Shown piece by piece: positions 1 to 10,863 of a stretch of 64,000 nucleotides of DNA. The notes beneath the pieces are model-generated. The model was not told where the DNA came from, made no database searches, and saw nothing but the letters and a program-made list of their open reading frames with translations. The stretch's first letter is position 1; every line of letters starts with the position of its first letter. Source of the stretch: Gordonia polyisoprenivorans (GTDB lineage Bacteria; Actinomycetota; Actinomycetes; Mycobacteriales; Mycobacteriaceae); assembly GCF_017654315.1 (NCBI RefSeq), contig NZ_CP072203.1, positions 5,828,001-5,892,000 of the forward strand, in the 5' to 3' direction. The position numbers and the translations under genes are program-made.

Positions 1-171
1 CCGGCTTGGTGTTATCAAACCGTTATCCGCGTTGCTAATGCGTCGCGTTTGGTCACGGGCCGTGGTGGCAACCCGAATCGGTACATAGCGTCGAGACGCA
101 GAGGCCGGACACTGGTGATTCGCCACTGAATCAACATCGGATGTCTGCCCACCCAGCCCCTAAGGAGTCCG

Positions 172-738
172 ATGAGCACACACGACGATGATCTCGACGT
201 GCTCTTGACGCGTGTCGGCTCCGGCGATCAGGCGGCCTTCGAGCGGTTCTACGACCTCACCTCGGCACGCGTCTACGGTATGACCCGACGTGTGTTGCGC
301 GACGCCGGGATGAGCGAGGAAGCCACCCAGGAGGTGTACCTCGCGGTGTGGCGCTCGGCGGATGGGTTCGTGGTCGGCAACGGCTCGGCAATCAGCTGGT
401 TGATGACCCTCGCGCATCGTCGCGCGGTGGATCGCGTGCGGTCGGAGACTGCCAGCCGACGCCGCACGATCGATTACGGCACAGCCGATCTCGGCTCGCG
501 GGTCGAGCGCGACGTGGTCAGCGAACTCGCCGAGCGTCACGATACGAATCGCGAGATCCGGTCGAGTCTGTCGGTCCTCACGCCACTACAACGCGAGTCG
601 ATCGAGCTCGCCTACTTCGAGGGGCTGACCTACCGGGAGGTGGCCGATCGTCTCGGCGTCGCGCTACCGACCGTCAAGTCTCGAATCCGCCAGGGACTCA
701 AGCGACTTGCCCCACAGATGTCGGGCGTTGCGGCGTAG
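172..738 (+). CDS. sigK: ECF RNA polymerase sigma factor, SigK type
   Basis: The 188-residue protein has the two domains of an ECF sigma factor. Region 2 includes WLMTLAHRRAVDRVRS, the -10 recognition and melting segment. Region 4 is a helix-turn-helix with TYREVADRLGVALPTVKSRI. Sequence and length fit the SigK group, which in mycobacteria is held inactive by the membrane anti-sigma factor RskA. The ATG at 172 follows an AAGGAG ribosome binding site. No RskA-like gene lies downstream, because the next gene is convergent. Any partner would have to lie beyond the left edge or elsewhere. Family assignment is secure; the SigK subgroup is likely rather than proven. Confidence 0.88.
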   Translation: MSTHDDDLDVLLTRVGSGDQAAFERFYDLTSARVYGMTRRVLRDAGMSEEATQEVYLAVWRSADGFVVGNGSAISWLMTLAHRRAVDRVRSETASRRRTIDYGTADLGSRVERDVVSELAERHDTNREIRSSLSVLTPLQRESIELAYFEGLTYREVADRLGVALPTVKSRIRQGLKRLAPQMSGVAA

Positions 739-746
739 CAGCCGGC

Positions 747-1157
747 TCAATCTTGAGCAATCGGGGTGTTCTGACCGGCGGTCACCCACCACCGTCCGTC
801 CCGCTCGACCAGCACGTACATCGCCATCTCGGAGAAACCACCCCCACGTGCGTGGCGTCCGATCTGGGCAACCACCACTCCGGGCGCGATCATTGCGGCC
901 TGCGCCACCGAGAAGTCCGACGGTGGCGCCACGGCTTGAGCGAACAGCCGCTGATGAATCCCGTTCAAGGTGAAGAAACCCTGCAGTACCGCACCTTTGG
1001 GTGATCCCCAGAGAATGTCGGCGGCGAACATCGCGTCGTAGGCATCCGCGTCCGAGCGGTCCATTCCGAGCTGTAGCGCGGCGACGAGTTGATGCGCCAC
1101 GTCGAGCGCGTCCGGATGGGCGGGCGCGAGGTACGGCCTATCACCGTGGTTCGTCAT
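747..1157 (-). CDS. SnoaL-like / DUF4440 (SgcJ/EcaC-type) protein
   Basis: This 136-residue protein has the size and pattern of the NTF2-like superfamily. It starts with a helical segment (DVAHQLVAALQLGMDRSDADAYDAMFAADILWGSP) and ends in a sheet with the typical WWVTAGQNTP tail of SgcJ/EcaC proteins. Such proteins form cone-shaped ligand-binding pockets and may be isomerases, hydratases or non-enzymatic binders. The substrate cannot be predicted. It converges on the sigma factor gene with only 8 bases between stops. Confidence 0.75.
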   Translation of the reverse strand: MTNHGDRPYLAPAHPDALDVAHQLVAALQLGMDRSDADAYDAMFAADILWGSPKGAVLQGFFTLNGIHQRLFAQAVAPPSDFSVAQAAMIAPGVVVAQIGRHARGGGFSEMAMYVLVERDGRWWVTAGQNTPIAQD

Positions 1158-1214
1158 GGCAACGACGGTAAGACCTCAAGCTCGATTGAAGTCAAGCCGT
1201 CGTGGCACGTCGCC

Positions 1215-2171
1215 CTACTGCACCTGACGCCACCAGCGTCGCGCCAGCCGGCGCACACCGCCGCCGTCACGGATCGGGATCTGCGTCACCCGAAGTGTGC
1301 CGAGCACCGGGATGCCGAGTCGCCGACGAAGGCGGAAGTCGATCATGTACGACCACAGCAAACCCAGCGCGAGTTGACGTCCGCCGACGCGGTCGAGCAC
1401 GCGCATCCTTGCCAGCGCCCGGTCGAAGTTGCGTTGGTCGCGATCGGTCCAGTCCCACCCCATAAGCTCCCGGAATCGCGGCGGCAGGTTCGCGCGGGTC
1501 ATGAATTGGTAGTGCTTGCCCAGCAACAGTGGGAACGGACGTCCGAGCGGCCCCCACGCCTCGAGAACGAACTCCAGGTTCGACAGCGTCTCGAAGTCCC
1601 GCCTCACCTCTGCGGAGATGGACAGATGCTCTTCCATGCCTTCCCAGTACTGGGTGAACTCCGCCCACGTCTGCGGCCAGGACGCCGGACGCACGTTGAC
1701 GCCGGTGGCCAGCGGCCCGCCGGCACGGACGAGGACGTCGAGCTCGGCGGTGGTCAGATCGCCGTAGAGGATCGTGTACTGGTCGAGATAGAAGCGGAAA
1801 AGGCAGGCGGCGACCCACAATTGGAGGTCAGGACTGTTGCCGCTGTAACGCACCGGACTGTCCGGGGTGGAAACGACGGGTTTGTGCATCTGCGCGACCT
1901 CTGCGCGCAGCTGATTCTTCTCATCCTCGGTGCCGAGCAAGGCCACCGCGAGATAGGTACCGGTGGTGCGCGTGCGCTTCATCGGATACCGCCGCGGGCT
2001 ACCGGACACGACGCGACTCTCGTTGACGCCCGCACCGACCGGCGGCAACGACAGTTGCATGATGATGTTCGCGACGCCGCTGGTGAGGCCCTCGACGGTG
2101 ATCAGGTCGAGCATCGTCGTCGGATGTCGGCGGCCGACCGGCGCCGTTCGGGTCGTCGTTGCGCTCACCAT
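1215..2171 (-). CDS. Oxygenase MpaB family protein (DUF2236)
   Basis: The protein of about 318 residues carries the DUF2236 hallmark RTRTTGTYLAVALLGTEDE near residue 65, followed by mostly helical sequence. This family includes the fungal MpaB oxygenase and the latex-clearing haem oxygenase Lcp. Most actinobacterial members are uncharacterised. An upstream in-frame ATG at 2195 exists, but the ATG at 2171 has an AGGGG motif at workable distance and gives the more normal N-terminus MVSATTTR. The gene stands alone, followed on the same strand by no obvious partner. Confidence 0.8.
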   Translation of the reverse strand: MVSATTTRTAPVGRRHPTTMLDLITVEGLTSGVANIIMQLSLPPVGAGVNESRVVSGSPRRYPMKRTRTTGTYLAVALLGTEDEKNQLRAEVAQMHKPVVSTPDSPVRYSGNSPDLQLWVAACLFRFYLDQYTILYGDLTTAELDVLVRAGGPLATGVNVRPASWPQTWAEFTQYWEGMEEHLSISAEVRRDFETLSNLEFVLEAWGPLGRPFPLLLGKHYQFMTRANLPPRFRELMGWDWTDRDQRNFDRALARMRVLDRVGGRQLALGLLWSYMIDFRLRRRLGIPVLGTLRVTQIPIRDGGGVRRLARRWWRQVQ

Positions 2172-2248
2172 GACCCAGCCCCTATCTGGATACAACTGTT
2201 ACCAAATGTGACGCTACTCTCACGCCCCGCCGTCGGTCAACGATCACC

Positions 2249-2848
2249 TCACGCCGGTCGCGGGTGTGCGGAGATCGCGGCATCGACGACCGGCCGGATC
2301 GCACAGTCGAACGCATGGTCGTTGACGAATCCGGCGGCCTGCATCAGCGCGAACATCGTCGTCGGCCCGACGAACCGCCACCCGAGCTTCTTGAGATCCT
2401 TCGACAGCGCCAGCGATTCGGGAGAGGTCGTCATCGAGCCCGGCACATGGTCGCGGTCGGGTGCGTACCGCCAGAAGAACGCCTCGAGGGAACCCTCGGC
2501 GTCGATGAGGTCCTCGGCGTGGCGCGCATTGTTGATCGACGCCTCGATCTTGCCGCGATGCCGGACGATGCCCACGTCACCAAGAAGCCGCGCCACGTCG
2601 GCCTCACCGAAGCGAGCAACCGTCGGAATGTCGAAGCCACTGAACGCTTTCCGAAAGTTCTCCCGTTTGGTGAGGATGGTCCGCCAGCTCAGCCCGGACT
2701 GGAATCCCTCGAGACACACCCGCTCGAACAAGGCGGTATCCCCCGACAGCGGGAATCCCCATTCGGTGTCGTGGTAGGTGGTCTCGGGCTCCCGAGCCGC
2801 CCAGGTACAACGGGAGACCCCGTCGTCCCCGACGATCACATCCGACAT
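2249..2848 (-). CDS. tag: DNA-3-methyladenine glycosylase I
   Basis: This is a base-excision repair enzyme that removes 3-methyladenine from alkylated DNA in the cytoplasm. The 199-residue protein shows the Tag signature in order: RCTWA near the N-terminus, YHDTEWG around residue 30, then GLSWRTILTKRENFR. The C-terminal part is FVGPTTMFALMQAAGFVNDH. The Cys and His of the family's zinc site are present. The start at 2848 (MSDVIV) has a GGAGAG ribosome binding site; an in-frame ATG at 2869 lies upstream of it and is less likely. Confidence 0.92.
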   Translation of the reverse strand: MSDVIVGDDGVSRCTWAAREPETTYHDTEWGFPLSGDTALFERVCLEGFQSGLSWRTILTKRENFRKAFSGFDIPTVARFGEADVARLLGDVGIVRHRGKIEASINNARHAEDLIDAEGSLEAFFWRYAPDRDHVPGSMTTSPESLALSKDLKKLGWRFVGPTTMFALMQAAGFVNDHAFDCAIRPVVDAAISAHPRPA

Positions 2849-2992
2849 TCCACTCTCCTCGCGTTCCACCCGGCGAACGTATCTGTCGGGTCCGACAAAT
2901 CGATCGTAGCCACCGAGAGGCCTGCGACTTTTCGGTATGGCACTGCCACTCTCAGCTCGAACACGCCGAGGAGGATCGAGGCCCGCTCGACC

Positions 2993-3184
2993 GACAGTCG
3001 AGGTGTCCTTCCCATCGGTCGTCGAGATGCCCCTCCCCCCGACAGTCGAGGTGTCCTTCCCATCGGTCGTCGAGATGCCCCTCCCCCCGACGGTCGAGGT
3101 GTCCTTCCCATCGGTCGTCGAGATGCCCCTCCCCCCGACGGTCGAGGTGTCCTTCCCATCGGTCGTCGAGATGCCCCTTCCCCC
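2993..3184. repeat. Four tandem 48-bp repeats
   Basis: A unit beginning GACAGTCGAGGTGTCC or GACGGTCGAGGTGTCC repeats at 2993, 3041, 3089 and 3137, exactly 48 bases apart. The copies differ by only a few bases. A degenerate fifth unit starts at 3185 and runs into the dispersed element described next. Each unit contains two short TCGAG cores, CAGTCGAGGTG and CGTCGAGATG. 48 is a multiple of three, so several frames stay open through the array. I see no ribosome binding site or family-like protein in them and do not call a gene. Confidence 0.93.
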
Positions 3185-3186
3185 GA

Positions 3187-3224
3187 TGGTCGAGGTGCGA
3201 GCCGCGTGCGGCGAGCCTCGAGAC
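3187..3224 (+). repeat. Dispersed TGGTCGAGGTGCG...GCCTCGAGAC element, copy A
   Basis: About 38 bases running from TGGTCGAGGTGCG to GAGCCTCGAGAC. The same start and end blocks recur at 61132-61173 in this orientation and at 6474-6513 in reverse orientation. This copy directly abuts the 48-bp tandem array on its left and precedes the left end of the IS110 element on its right. Confidence 0.8.
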
Positions 3225-3348
3225 GGTGAGAATATGGGTAGGGCTTGACCGGGTGTTCTGACTTACCTCGAGACTGACCTCGAATTGGGTGTCTTCAAGT
3301 GGACCTGTCGGCATTCGGTGAAGCCCGGAATTGACACCTGGATTCGTG

Positions 3349-3445
3349 ATGACTGGGCCGGGTGAGGTTATGACTTCATAGGAACCTGTCGGCTGCGGTT
3401 GGTCCGACTCTTCACCGTCCTGTCTGCCTCACCCGGCGTAGTCAT
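3349..3445 (+). ncRNA. Candidate IS110 bridge RNA structure in the left end
   Basis: Two 19-base arms, ATGACTGGGCCGGGTGAGG at 3349-3367 and CCTCACCCGGCGTAGTCAT at 3427-3445, are complementary at 17 of 19 positions and enclose a 59-base loop. The loop contains ATAGGAACCTGTCGGC, resembling the right end ATAGGAACGTCCCGGC. IS110-group elements are known to encode a bridge RNA upstream of the transposase, with loops that pair with the donor and target DNA. Position and structure fit that. The true RNA ends are unknown and may extend beyond this hairpin. Confidence 0.5.
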
Positions 3446-3477
3446 CCTCCACCGAAGTGAAGGAGACAGGAACCGCA

Positions 3478-4572
3478 ATGTCGAGCATGACTGTAGAGGG
3501 GGTGTCGACGCAACCGGTGTATGCCGGGGTCGATACCCACAAAGACACCCACCACGCCGGGATCGTTGACGATGATGGCCGGCAGATCAGTGACGCGCAG
3601 TTCGGTACTGATCGGGCCGGGAACGAGGCGATGCTGGAGTGGTTGGCCCAGTGGTGGGTGCATCGGGTCGCGGTGGAACAGACCGGTAGTTACGGGTTGG
3701 GGTTGAGCACGGTGCTGCGCGAGCATGGTTACACCGTCAAAGAACTCAACCGCCCGGATCCGACGGTGCGGGCCACGGTCGGCAAGTCCGATCCGGTTGA
3801 TGCCTACACCGCGGCGCAGGCGGCGCGGACCGGGCGCGCCGATATCACTCCGAAGGATCATTCCGGGATCGTTGAGTCGATCCGAATGCTGTCCACGGCA
3901 AGGGCTTCGGCGGTCAAAGCGCGTAGTGTCGCGTTGAATCAGATCCGGGATCTGGTGATCACCGCACCGGTGTTACGGGAGAAGCTGGCGGGGTTGACGA
4001 CCCGGAAAATGGTGGCGGTCATCTGGTCGTGGCGACCCAATCGTGGCGAGTTGGGTGACCCGGTACAGGGTGCGAAACTCGCGTTACGGGGAATCGCCGG
4101 ACGGGTCCGTGACCTCGATACCGAGATCAAGGCCTACGACACCCAACTCAACACGCTGACCCGCCGGGCCGCGCCGCGGTTGCGGGCCCGCCCGCAGGTC
4201 GGTCCGATGATCGCCGCGCAGTTGTTGGTGACCGTCGGGCAATGCCCGGACCGTATCGGTAGTGATGCGCAGTTCGCGCGGCTGGCCGGGATCGCGCCGA
4301 TCCCCGCGTCCTCGGGGAAGACCAGCCGGATGCGGCTGCACCGCGGTGGGGACCGCCACGCCAACTCCGCGGTCCACCTCGTGGTCATCGGCCGGTTACG
4401 TAAACACGAGAAAGCACTCGCCTACCGCGAAAAACGACGAGCCGAGGGAATGGCCGATAAAGACATCATCCGCGCCATGAAACGCCTCGTCGCCCGCGAA
4501 CTGTTCTACGCCCTCAAAGCCGATCTCAAAGACCTCGACCACACCACAAAAAACGTCTCCCAGACCCCTTGA
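3478..4572 (+). CDS. IS110-family transposase
   Basis: The 364-residue recombinase moves the surrounding element. The N-terminal RuvC-like DEDD domain shows GVDTHKDTH, VEQTGSYG and GKSDPVDAYTAAQ, which supply the acidic residues. The C-terminal transposase_20 domain has GIAPIPASSGKTSRMRLHRGG, where the conserved serine sits. Length is within the family range of roughly 300-450, and no frame break is seen, so it is probably functional. The ATG at 3478 is preceded by GGAGACAGG. An upstream in-frame GTG at 3457 overlaps the ribosome binding site and is less likely. Confidence 0.95.
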   Translation: MSSMTVEGVSTQPVYAGVDTHKDTHHAGIVDDDGRQISDAQFGTDRAGNEAMLEWLAQWWVHRVAVEQTGSYGLGLSTVLREHGYTVKELNRPDPTVRATVGKSDPVDAYTAAQAARTGRADITPKDHSGIVESIRMLSTARASAVKARSVALNQIRDLVITAPVLREKLAGLTTRKMVAVIWSWRPNRGELGDPVQGAKLALRGIAGRVRDLDTEIKAYDTQLNTLTRRAAPRLRARPQVGPMIAAQLLVTVGQCPDRIGSDAQFARLAGIAPIPASSGKTSRMRLHRGGDRHANSAVHLVVIGRLRKHEKALAYREKRRAEGMADKDIIRAMKRLVARELFYALKADLKDLDHTTKNVSQTP

Positions 4573-4801
4573 CACGTTATAGGAACGTCCCGGCGAGATG
4601 ACAAGCATCGCAACCACATCCACTACCCACTCGACGTGATAGAGCGCCCGGTCGACGAAATTCCACGCCCAGTCGATGAGTAGAAAAAGTTGTCCACAGA
4701 TTTCTCCGGTCCGACGTTCGTCGCGCCGGTTTTGTCGGTACCCCTTCGTACACTTGTTCCCATAGGTTGAATCACCGATCACGGGAGGGGAGGTTGTTCG
4801 G

Positions 4802-6432
4802 ATGTCGAGTGTGTTGACGTTCACCGACCCGGATGCCGACGCTGCCGCGATCACAGCCATGACACGCGACGAGCTCACCGAAACCGGCCCGGACCTGCTC
4901 CGCCAGTCCCGCAAATACGAGGCCCGGACAGTCCTGGCCGCTGCCGCGTTGGCGGAGCGGGTGTTTCGTGAGCATCTCGCCGGTCGACCCGAGACCGGTG
5001 TGTGGGGGTCGGTGATCGAACATGCCGAGAGACTCGGCCGGGCCGAAGTGTCGTTGCAGTTCAAGGTCTCCCGCAGCAAAGCCGGCAACTGGATAGCGTT
5101 GGCGGATCTGTTGGAGAAGTTCCCCCTGATCCGCGCCGTCTACCTGAATGGGGAACTGTCGACGAATCGGGTCTCGATCATGGCGCGCGCCGCGCAGCGT
5201 GGCGAGGACACCGACACCGACAGCGTCGATACCGGTGACGAGTCCGGTGACAACGAGGAGATGACGTTCGAAGAGATCGTCCTGGACTACGGATCCCGCG
5301 CCACCACCGACCCAGTGCTCTCGCAACAGCTTGACGCCGCGTTGATTTCGATGAACCCCGACAGCGTGATCGAGGACCGTGACACCATCACCGACCTGGT
5401 GGGAAACGTCACCATCACCCCCGATGTCGCGGGGCACTCCTCTCCGGATGCGGTTGTCCCCGCCCATTACGGGGTGTTCCTCACGACGCAGATCAACGCC
5501 CTCATCGACGAACGGACCTGCCGTAAAGACCCGCGCCGCGTGGGATCGCCGCGGGTCATCGCCCTTGGGAAGATCACCGGAGTCCCCGGAGCGCACCTCG
5601 ACTGCGAATGCGGCTTGGAGACCTGCGCGAAAGGCGGTGCTGCCCGAAACGAGTCGGCGGAAACACCCGCCGACGCTGAGGACGCGGCAGCTTGGGACGA
5701 CCTGCTGCCTGAACCAGTCGACGCCGATGCTCCCGAAGTCGAGGACGTCGAACGTTCAAGTGCGCCAGAAACTGCCGATGAGCATGACCCCGTTGAGCTG
5801 GTGGAGCCGGTCGCCGAACCCGACGTCCCCGACCCCATGGATGAGCCGACGCCGGATGAGGTGCCGGTGGCGTTCGGGCGGGCCCTGGTCGTACCCGGCG
5901 CACCTGTGTTGACGGTGGGCACTGACCCGGACGGGATCCTCGTACCCCGGTTACAGGGATACGGGCCCATCGACCGTGACTACGCGGCCACCCTCGCCGA
6001 GATCGCGAAAACCATCCACTACCCCGAATCCGCCCGTGCGGCTGGTCCGTTGATCCCGCAGATCTCCGACCGCGCACAGGCCCCACCGGCAGATCCGACC
6101 GGACACGGCGGGTTTACCGTGCCACCACCTGGGGCATTGACGTATGCACCCAGCGCCACACTGCGCGCTGAGGTGCTGGCCAACGATGTGTGGTGCCGAT
6201 ACCCCTACTGTGGCTGCCGTCACACCAGTGCGACCTCGACCACTGGCGACCCTTCAACCACACCGACCCCGAAGCCGGCGGGTGGACGGTGCTCGGTGAT
6301 CTCATCCCACTGTGTCGGGCCGATCACCAACGCAAACATCTCGCGGAGTGGGTACCGGCGCTCTACACCGATCGGAGGGTGGAGTGGCAGAACCGGCACA
6401 CAGGGCAGATCATCGTCACCTACCCGCGGTGA
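4802..6432 (+). pseudogene. DUF222 / 13E12-type HNH endonuclease, frameshifted
   Basis: The first about 460 codons encode a DUF222 protein of the 13E12 repeat family, with an acidic Pro/Glu/Asp-rich linker near residues 280-365. The frame reaches VWCRYPYCGC at about 6188-6220, the start of the HNH zinc site. The rest of the nuclease, HQCDLDHWRPF and LIPLCRADHQRKH, is in the -1 frame and ends at 6432. One missing base near 6218 explains this. Without it the original frame runs on as unrelated sequence to 6775. The start at 4802 has a GGGAGG motif. It may be a true mutation, a read error or, less likely, programmed frameshifting. Confidence 0.85.
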
Positions 6433-6473
6433 CGGGGTTCTGCTGTGGGGTGGAACCAGCTGTGGCTCACCGG

Positions 6474-6561
6474 GTCTCGAGGCTCCTCGCTGGCGCTCGT
6501 CGCACCTCGACCATCGGAGGAAGGGCGCCTCGGCCATCGGGGGAAGGTCCTCGACCACCAG
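6474..6561 (-). repeat. Dispersed TCGAGGTGCG element, copy B, plus partial copies
   Basis: Bases 6474-6513, read on the minus strand, run TGGTCGAGGTGCG to GAGCCTCGAGAC and match copies at 3187 and 61132. Two further partial cores, CCTCGGCCATCGG near 6530 and CCTCGACCACCAG near 6549, follow at about 20-base steps. The block fills the space between the broken HNH gene and the clpB terminator. Confidence 0.75.
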
Positions 6562-6582
6562 AAAAAGCGTATCCGAAGACGA

Positions 6583-6620
6583 GAGATGGGCTGCCCCACC
6601 GCAGTGGGACAGCCCATCTC
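6583..6620. terminator. Hairpin terminator at the 3' end of clpB
   Basis: GAGATGGGCTGCCCCAC at 6583-6599 pairs with GTGGGACAGCCCATCTC at 6604-6620 (16 of 17 positions) around a 4-base loop. It lies 10 bases beyond the clpB stop and also faces the HNH gene, so it can serve both strands. Confidence 0.75.
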
Positions 6621-6630
6621 CTGGGCGAAA

Positions 6631-9183
<2,553 letters not shown>

Positions 9184-9207
9184 TTCGGGTGCACCTTTCT
9201 CTACGTT

Positions 9208-9228
9208 CTTAAGTCGGTACGGCTCAAG
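9208..9228. promoter_or_regulatory. HAIR operator (HspR box), clpB-proximal
   Basis: CTTAAGT, 7 bases, then GCTCAAG. This matches the known HspR-associated inverted repeat CTTGAGT-N7-ACTCAAG with exact spacing and one change per arm. It lies 25 bases upstream of the clpB start. Confidence 0.8.
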
Positions 9229-9260
9229 TATGGCCGTTCGACTCCTACAACGCGAGCAAG

Positions 9261-9281
9261 GTTGAGTGTATTCCGCTCAAC
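9261..9281. promoter_or_regulatory. HAIR operator (HspR box), clpB-distal
   Basis: GTTGAGT, 7 bases, then GCTCAAC. The arms are perfectly complementary and carry the HAIR spacing. The centres of the two HAIR boxes are 53 bases apart, about five helical turns, which would allow cooperative binding by HspR. Confidence 0.85.
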
Positions 9282-9390
9282 TTATGCAGTTTGGTGATCT
9301 GGGTCACATTCGTGGTTTTTATGTGCCGACTTCGCCGTTGCGTGTCCCGCAGGACACACATTCGCCGGGTCGACACACATTCGCGGCGAT

Positions 9391-10776
9391 TCAGCCACCG
9401 CCTCCGGACTTACGCCTGCGCATCCCCCACACCCCGATCGCCGCGACGGCCACGACGCTGACCGCGGTGAACCACGGCAACCCGATCGCCACGATCAGCG
9501 GCACCGACAGCGCGGTGATCAAGCCGCCGCCGAGAAACGGCTCGTACGGTAGCTGTTTGTAGCCATAGGCGTTCGCGGTCGAGGTCTCCCGTCGGGGATC
9601 GACCATGTCGGCGAGGACGAAGCCGGTCGCCACATTGCCCTGCGACTGCCCGAAGTCGGCGATGGCGTGCTCGAACCAATCCTCGCCGTGGAATCGACGC
9701 CCCAGCCAGATCAGGCAGACCACACTCCACCCGACACCGACGACGGTGAACACGACGATCGCCGGGACGTTGGAGCCGATGGTCGCCAGCGACATCGTCC
9801 CGATCGCACACACCAGCAAGACGTCGAGCGCGATCGACGAGATCCCTTCGACCGCACGCTTGTCGACCCGATGGGCCTGCCCGGTTCTCGTCACCACCCA
9901 TTGCACGATGAACCCACCGATGACCGCCACCGGGAACAACGGCATCTTGTCGAGAATGTCGGAGCCGAGTGCGGAGACGATGGCGCGCGCTCCCCACAGG
10001 ATTCCGACCGACACCAGGATCGTCACCCCGATCAGGGCGAAGGCGAGGGTGGTGGGGTGCAGACCGGTGTCGTTGGCGGGCTTGGCATCCGCGGGGACCA
10101 CGTGGATGTCGTCGACGTCGTAGTTCTCGTCGGACCGGAGGGGCTCGTTGCGGCGCAGCGGTATTCGCGGATGACGAACCGCCCAGCGCACGAGCATCGA
10201 TCCGACGACCACACCGGTCACCATGCTGATCGTCGCCAGGCCGAGCCCGATGTCGACGAGTTCGGGAGCGCCTTCATCGTCGAAGACCTGACCCATGCCC
10301 GCGATGGTGCCGTGACCGCCGGCAAACGACATCTCCAGCAGCGAACCAGCTTCGGCGGGTAGTCCGAAGAAGGGAGTGAGGACCAGGAGCACCGCGAGAC
10401 CGCCGAGAGCGAACTGTCCGAACGACAGGAACGCACCGAACAACGCGTGCGGTGCCGCGGCGTCCCACAGGGCCCGCGGGCTGGGCAGCGTCTTGCCGAG
10501 CATGATGGCCGCGAAGACCACGTTGATCATCAGTCCGGGGATGACCCGCCAGACTTCGATGACCTCCGAGGGGAACAGACCGTGGCTGTCGGTGAGCCGG
10601 CCGAGCACCTGAGGCCCGAGGAACAACACCAGGAATCCCGACACCACGCTCGCCGGGATGAACAAGGTGTGCAGGAATCCGACCTTCATGCGCACGATCC
10701 ACCCGACGACGAGCACCACGCCGAGGATGGCCAGCGACAGTCCGACGGTCTGGGCGTTACTGAGTTGCGCGAGCAC
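9391..10776 (-). CDS. Sodium:glutamate symporter-like (GltS family) permease
   Basis: The 461-residue inner-membrane protein has about ten to twelve hydrophobic segments. It carries the GltS-family motif LLEMSFAGGHGTIAGMG near residue 150 and a second half with IALDVLLVCAIGTMSLATIG. GltS proteins import glutamate or related dicarboxylates with sodium. A hydrophilic central loop (DENYDVDDIHVVPADAKPAND) separates the two halves. It begins with GTG at 10776. No biosynthetic or catabolic partner is adjacent, so the substrate stays open. Confidence 0.82.
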   Translation of the reverse strand: MLAQLSNAQTVGLSLAILGVVLVVGWIVRMKVGFLHTLFIPASVVSGFLVLFLGPQVLGRLTDSHGLFPSEVIEVWRVIPGLMINVVFAAIMLGKTLPSPRALWDAAAPHALFGAFLSFGQFALGGLAVLLVLTPFFGLPAEAGSLLEMSFAGGHGTIAGMGQVFDDEGAPELVDIGLGLATISMVTGVVVGSMLVRWAVRHPRIPLRRNEPLRSDENYDVDDIHVVPADAKPANDTGLHPTTLAFALIGVTILVSVGILWGARAIVSALGSDILDKMPLFPVAVIGGFIVQWVVTRTGQAHRVDKRAVEGISSIALDVLLVCAIGTMSLATIGSNVPAIVVFTVVGVGWSVVCLIWLGRRFHGEDWFEHAIADFGQSQGNVATGFVLADMVDPRRETSTANAYGYKQLPYEPFLGGGLITALSVPLIVAIGLPWFTAVSVVAVAAIGVWGMRRRKSGGGG

Positions 10777-10863
10777 TACCGCACCCCCGATTCGGCTGCA
10801 TGCATCGCCCCATCGTAGGCATCGGCGTCGGTGGCGGACATGTCGACACCGCTCTACGGATCT

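Larger units (their letters stand above)
3349..4586 (+). mobile_element. IS110-family insertion sequence (minimum extent)
   Basis: The element comprises a structured non-coding left end, one transposase gene and a very short right end. IS110 elements lack terminal inverted repeats, so the ends cannot be fixed by symmetry. The octamer ATAGGAAC occurs at 3378-3385 in the leader and at 4579-4586 just after the transposase stop. Similar flanks (GAC before, CGGC after) suggest that these mark guide and end sequences. The left boundary could lie further out, between about 3225 and 3349. Genes of unrelated type flank it. Confidence 0.65.

Noticed and set aside
1089..2777. A 562-codon open frame antisense to the MpaB-type and tag genes
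   Set aside because: It spans two well-recognised genes on the other strand and has no protein-like motifs.
2993..3225. CRISPR-like array in the 48-bp repeats
   Set aside because: The units are contiguous without unique spacers, and no cas genes are present.
3001..3248. Repetitive small proteins encoded by the tandem repeats
   Set aside because: Several frames stay open simply because the unit is 48 bases long. There is no start signal or known repeat protein.
4573..4801. A gene or element remnant between the IS110 element and the HNH gene
   Set aside because: No coding frame, hairpin or repeat stands out; it is treated as plain intergenic sequence with the HNH promoter.
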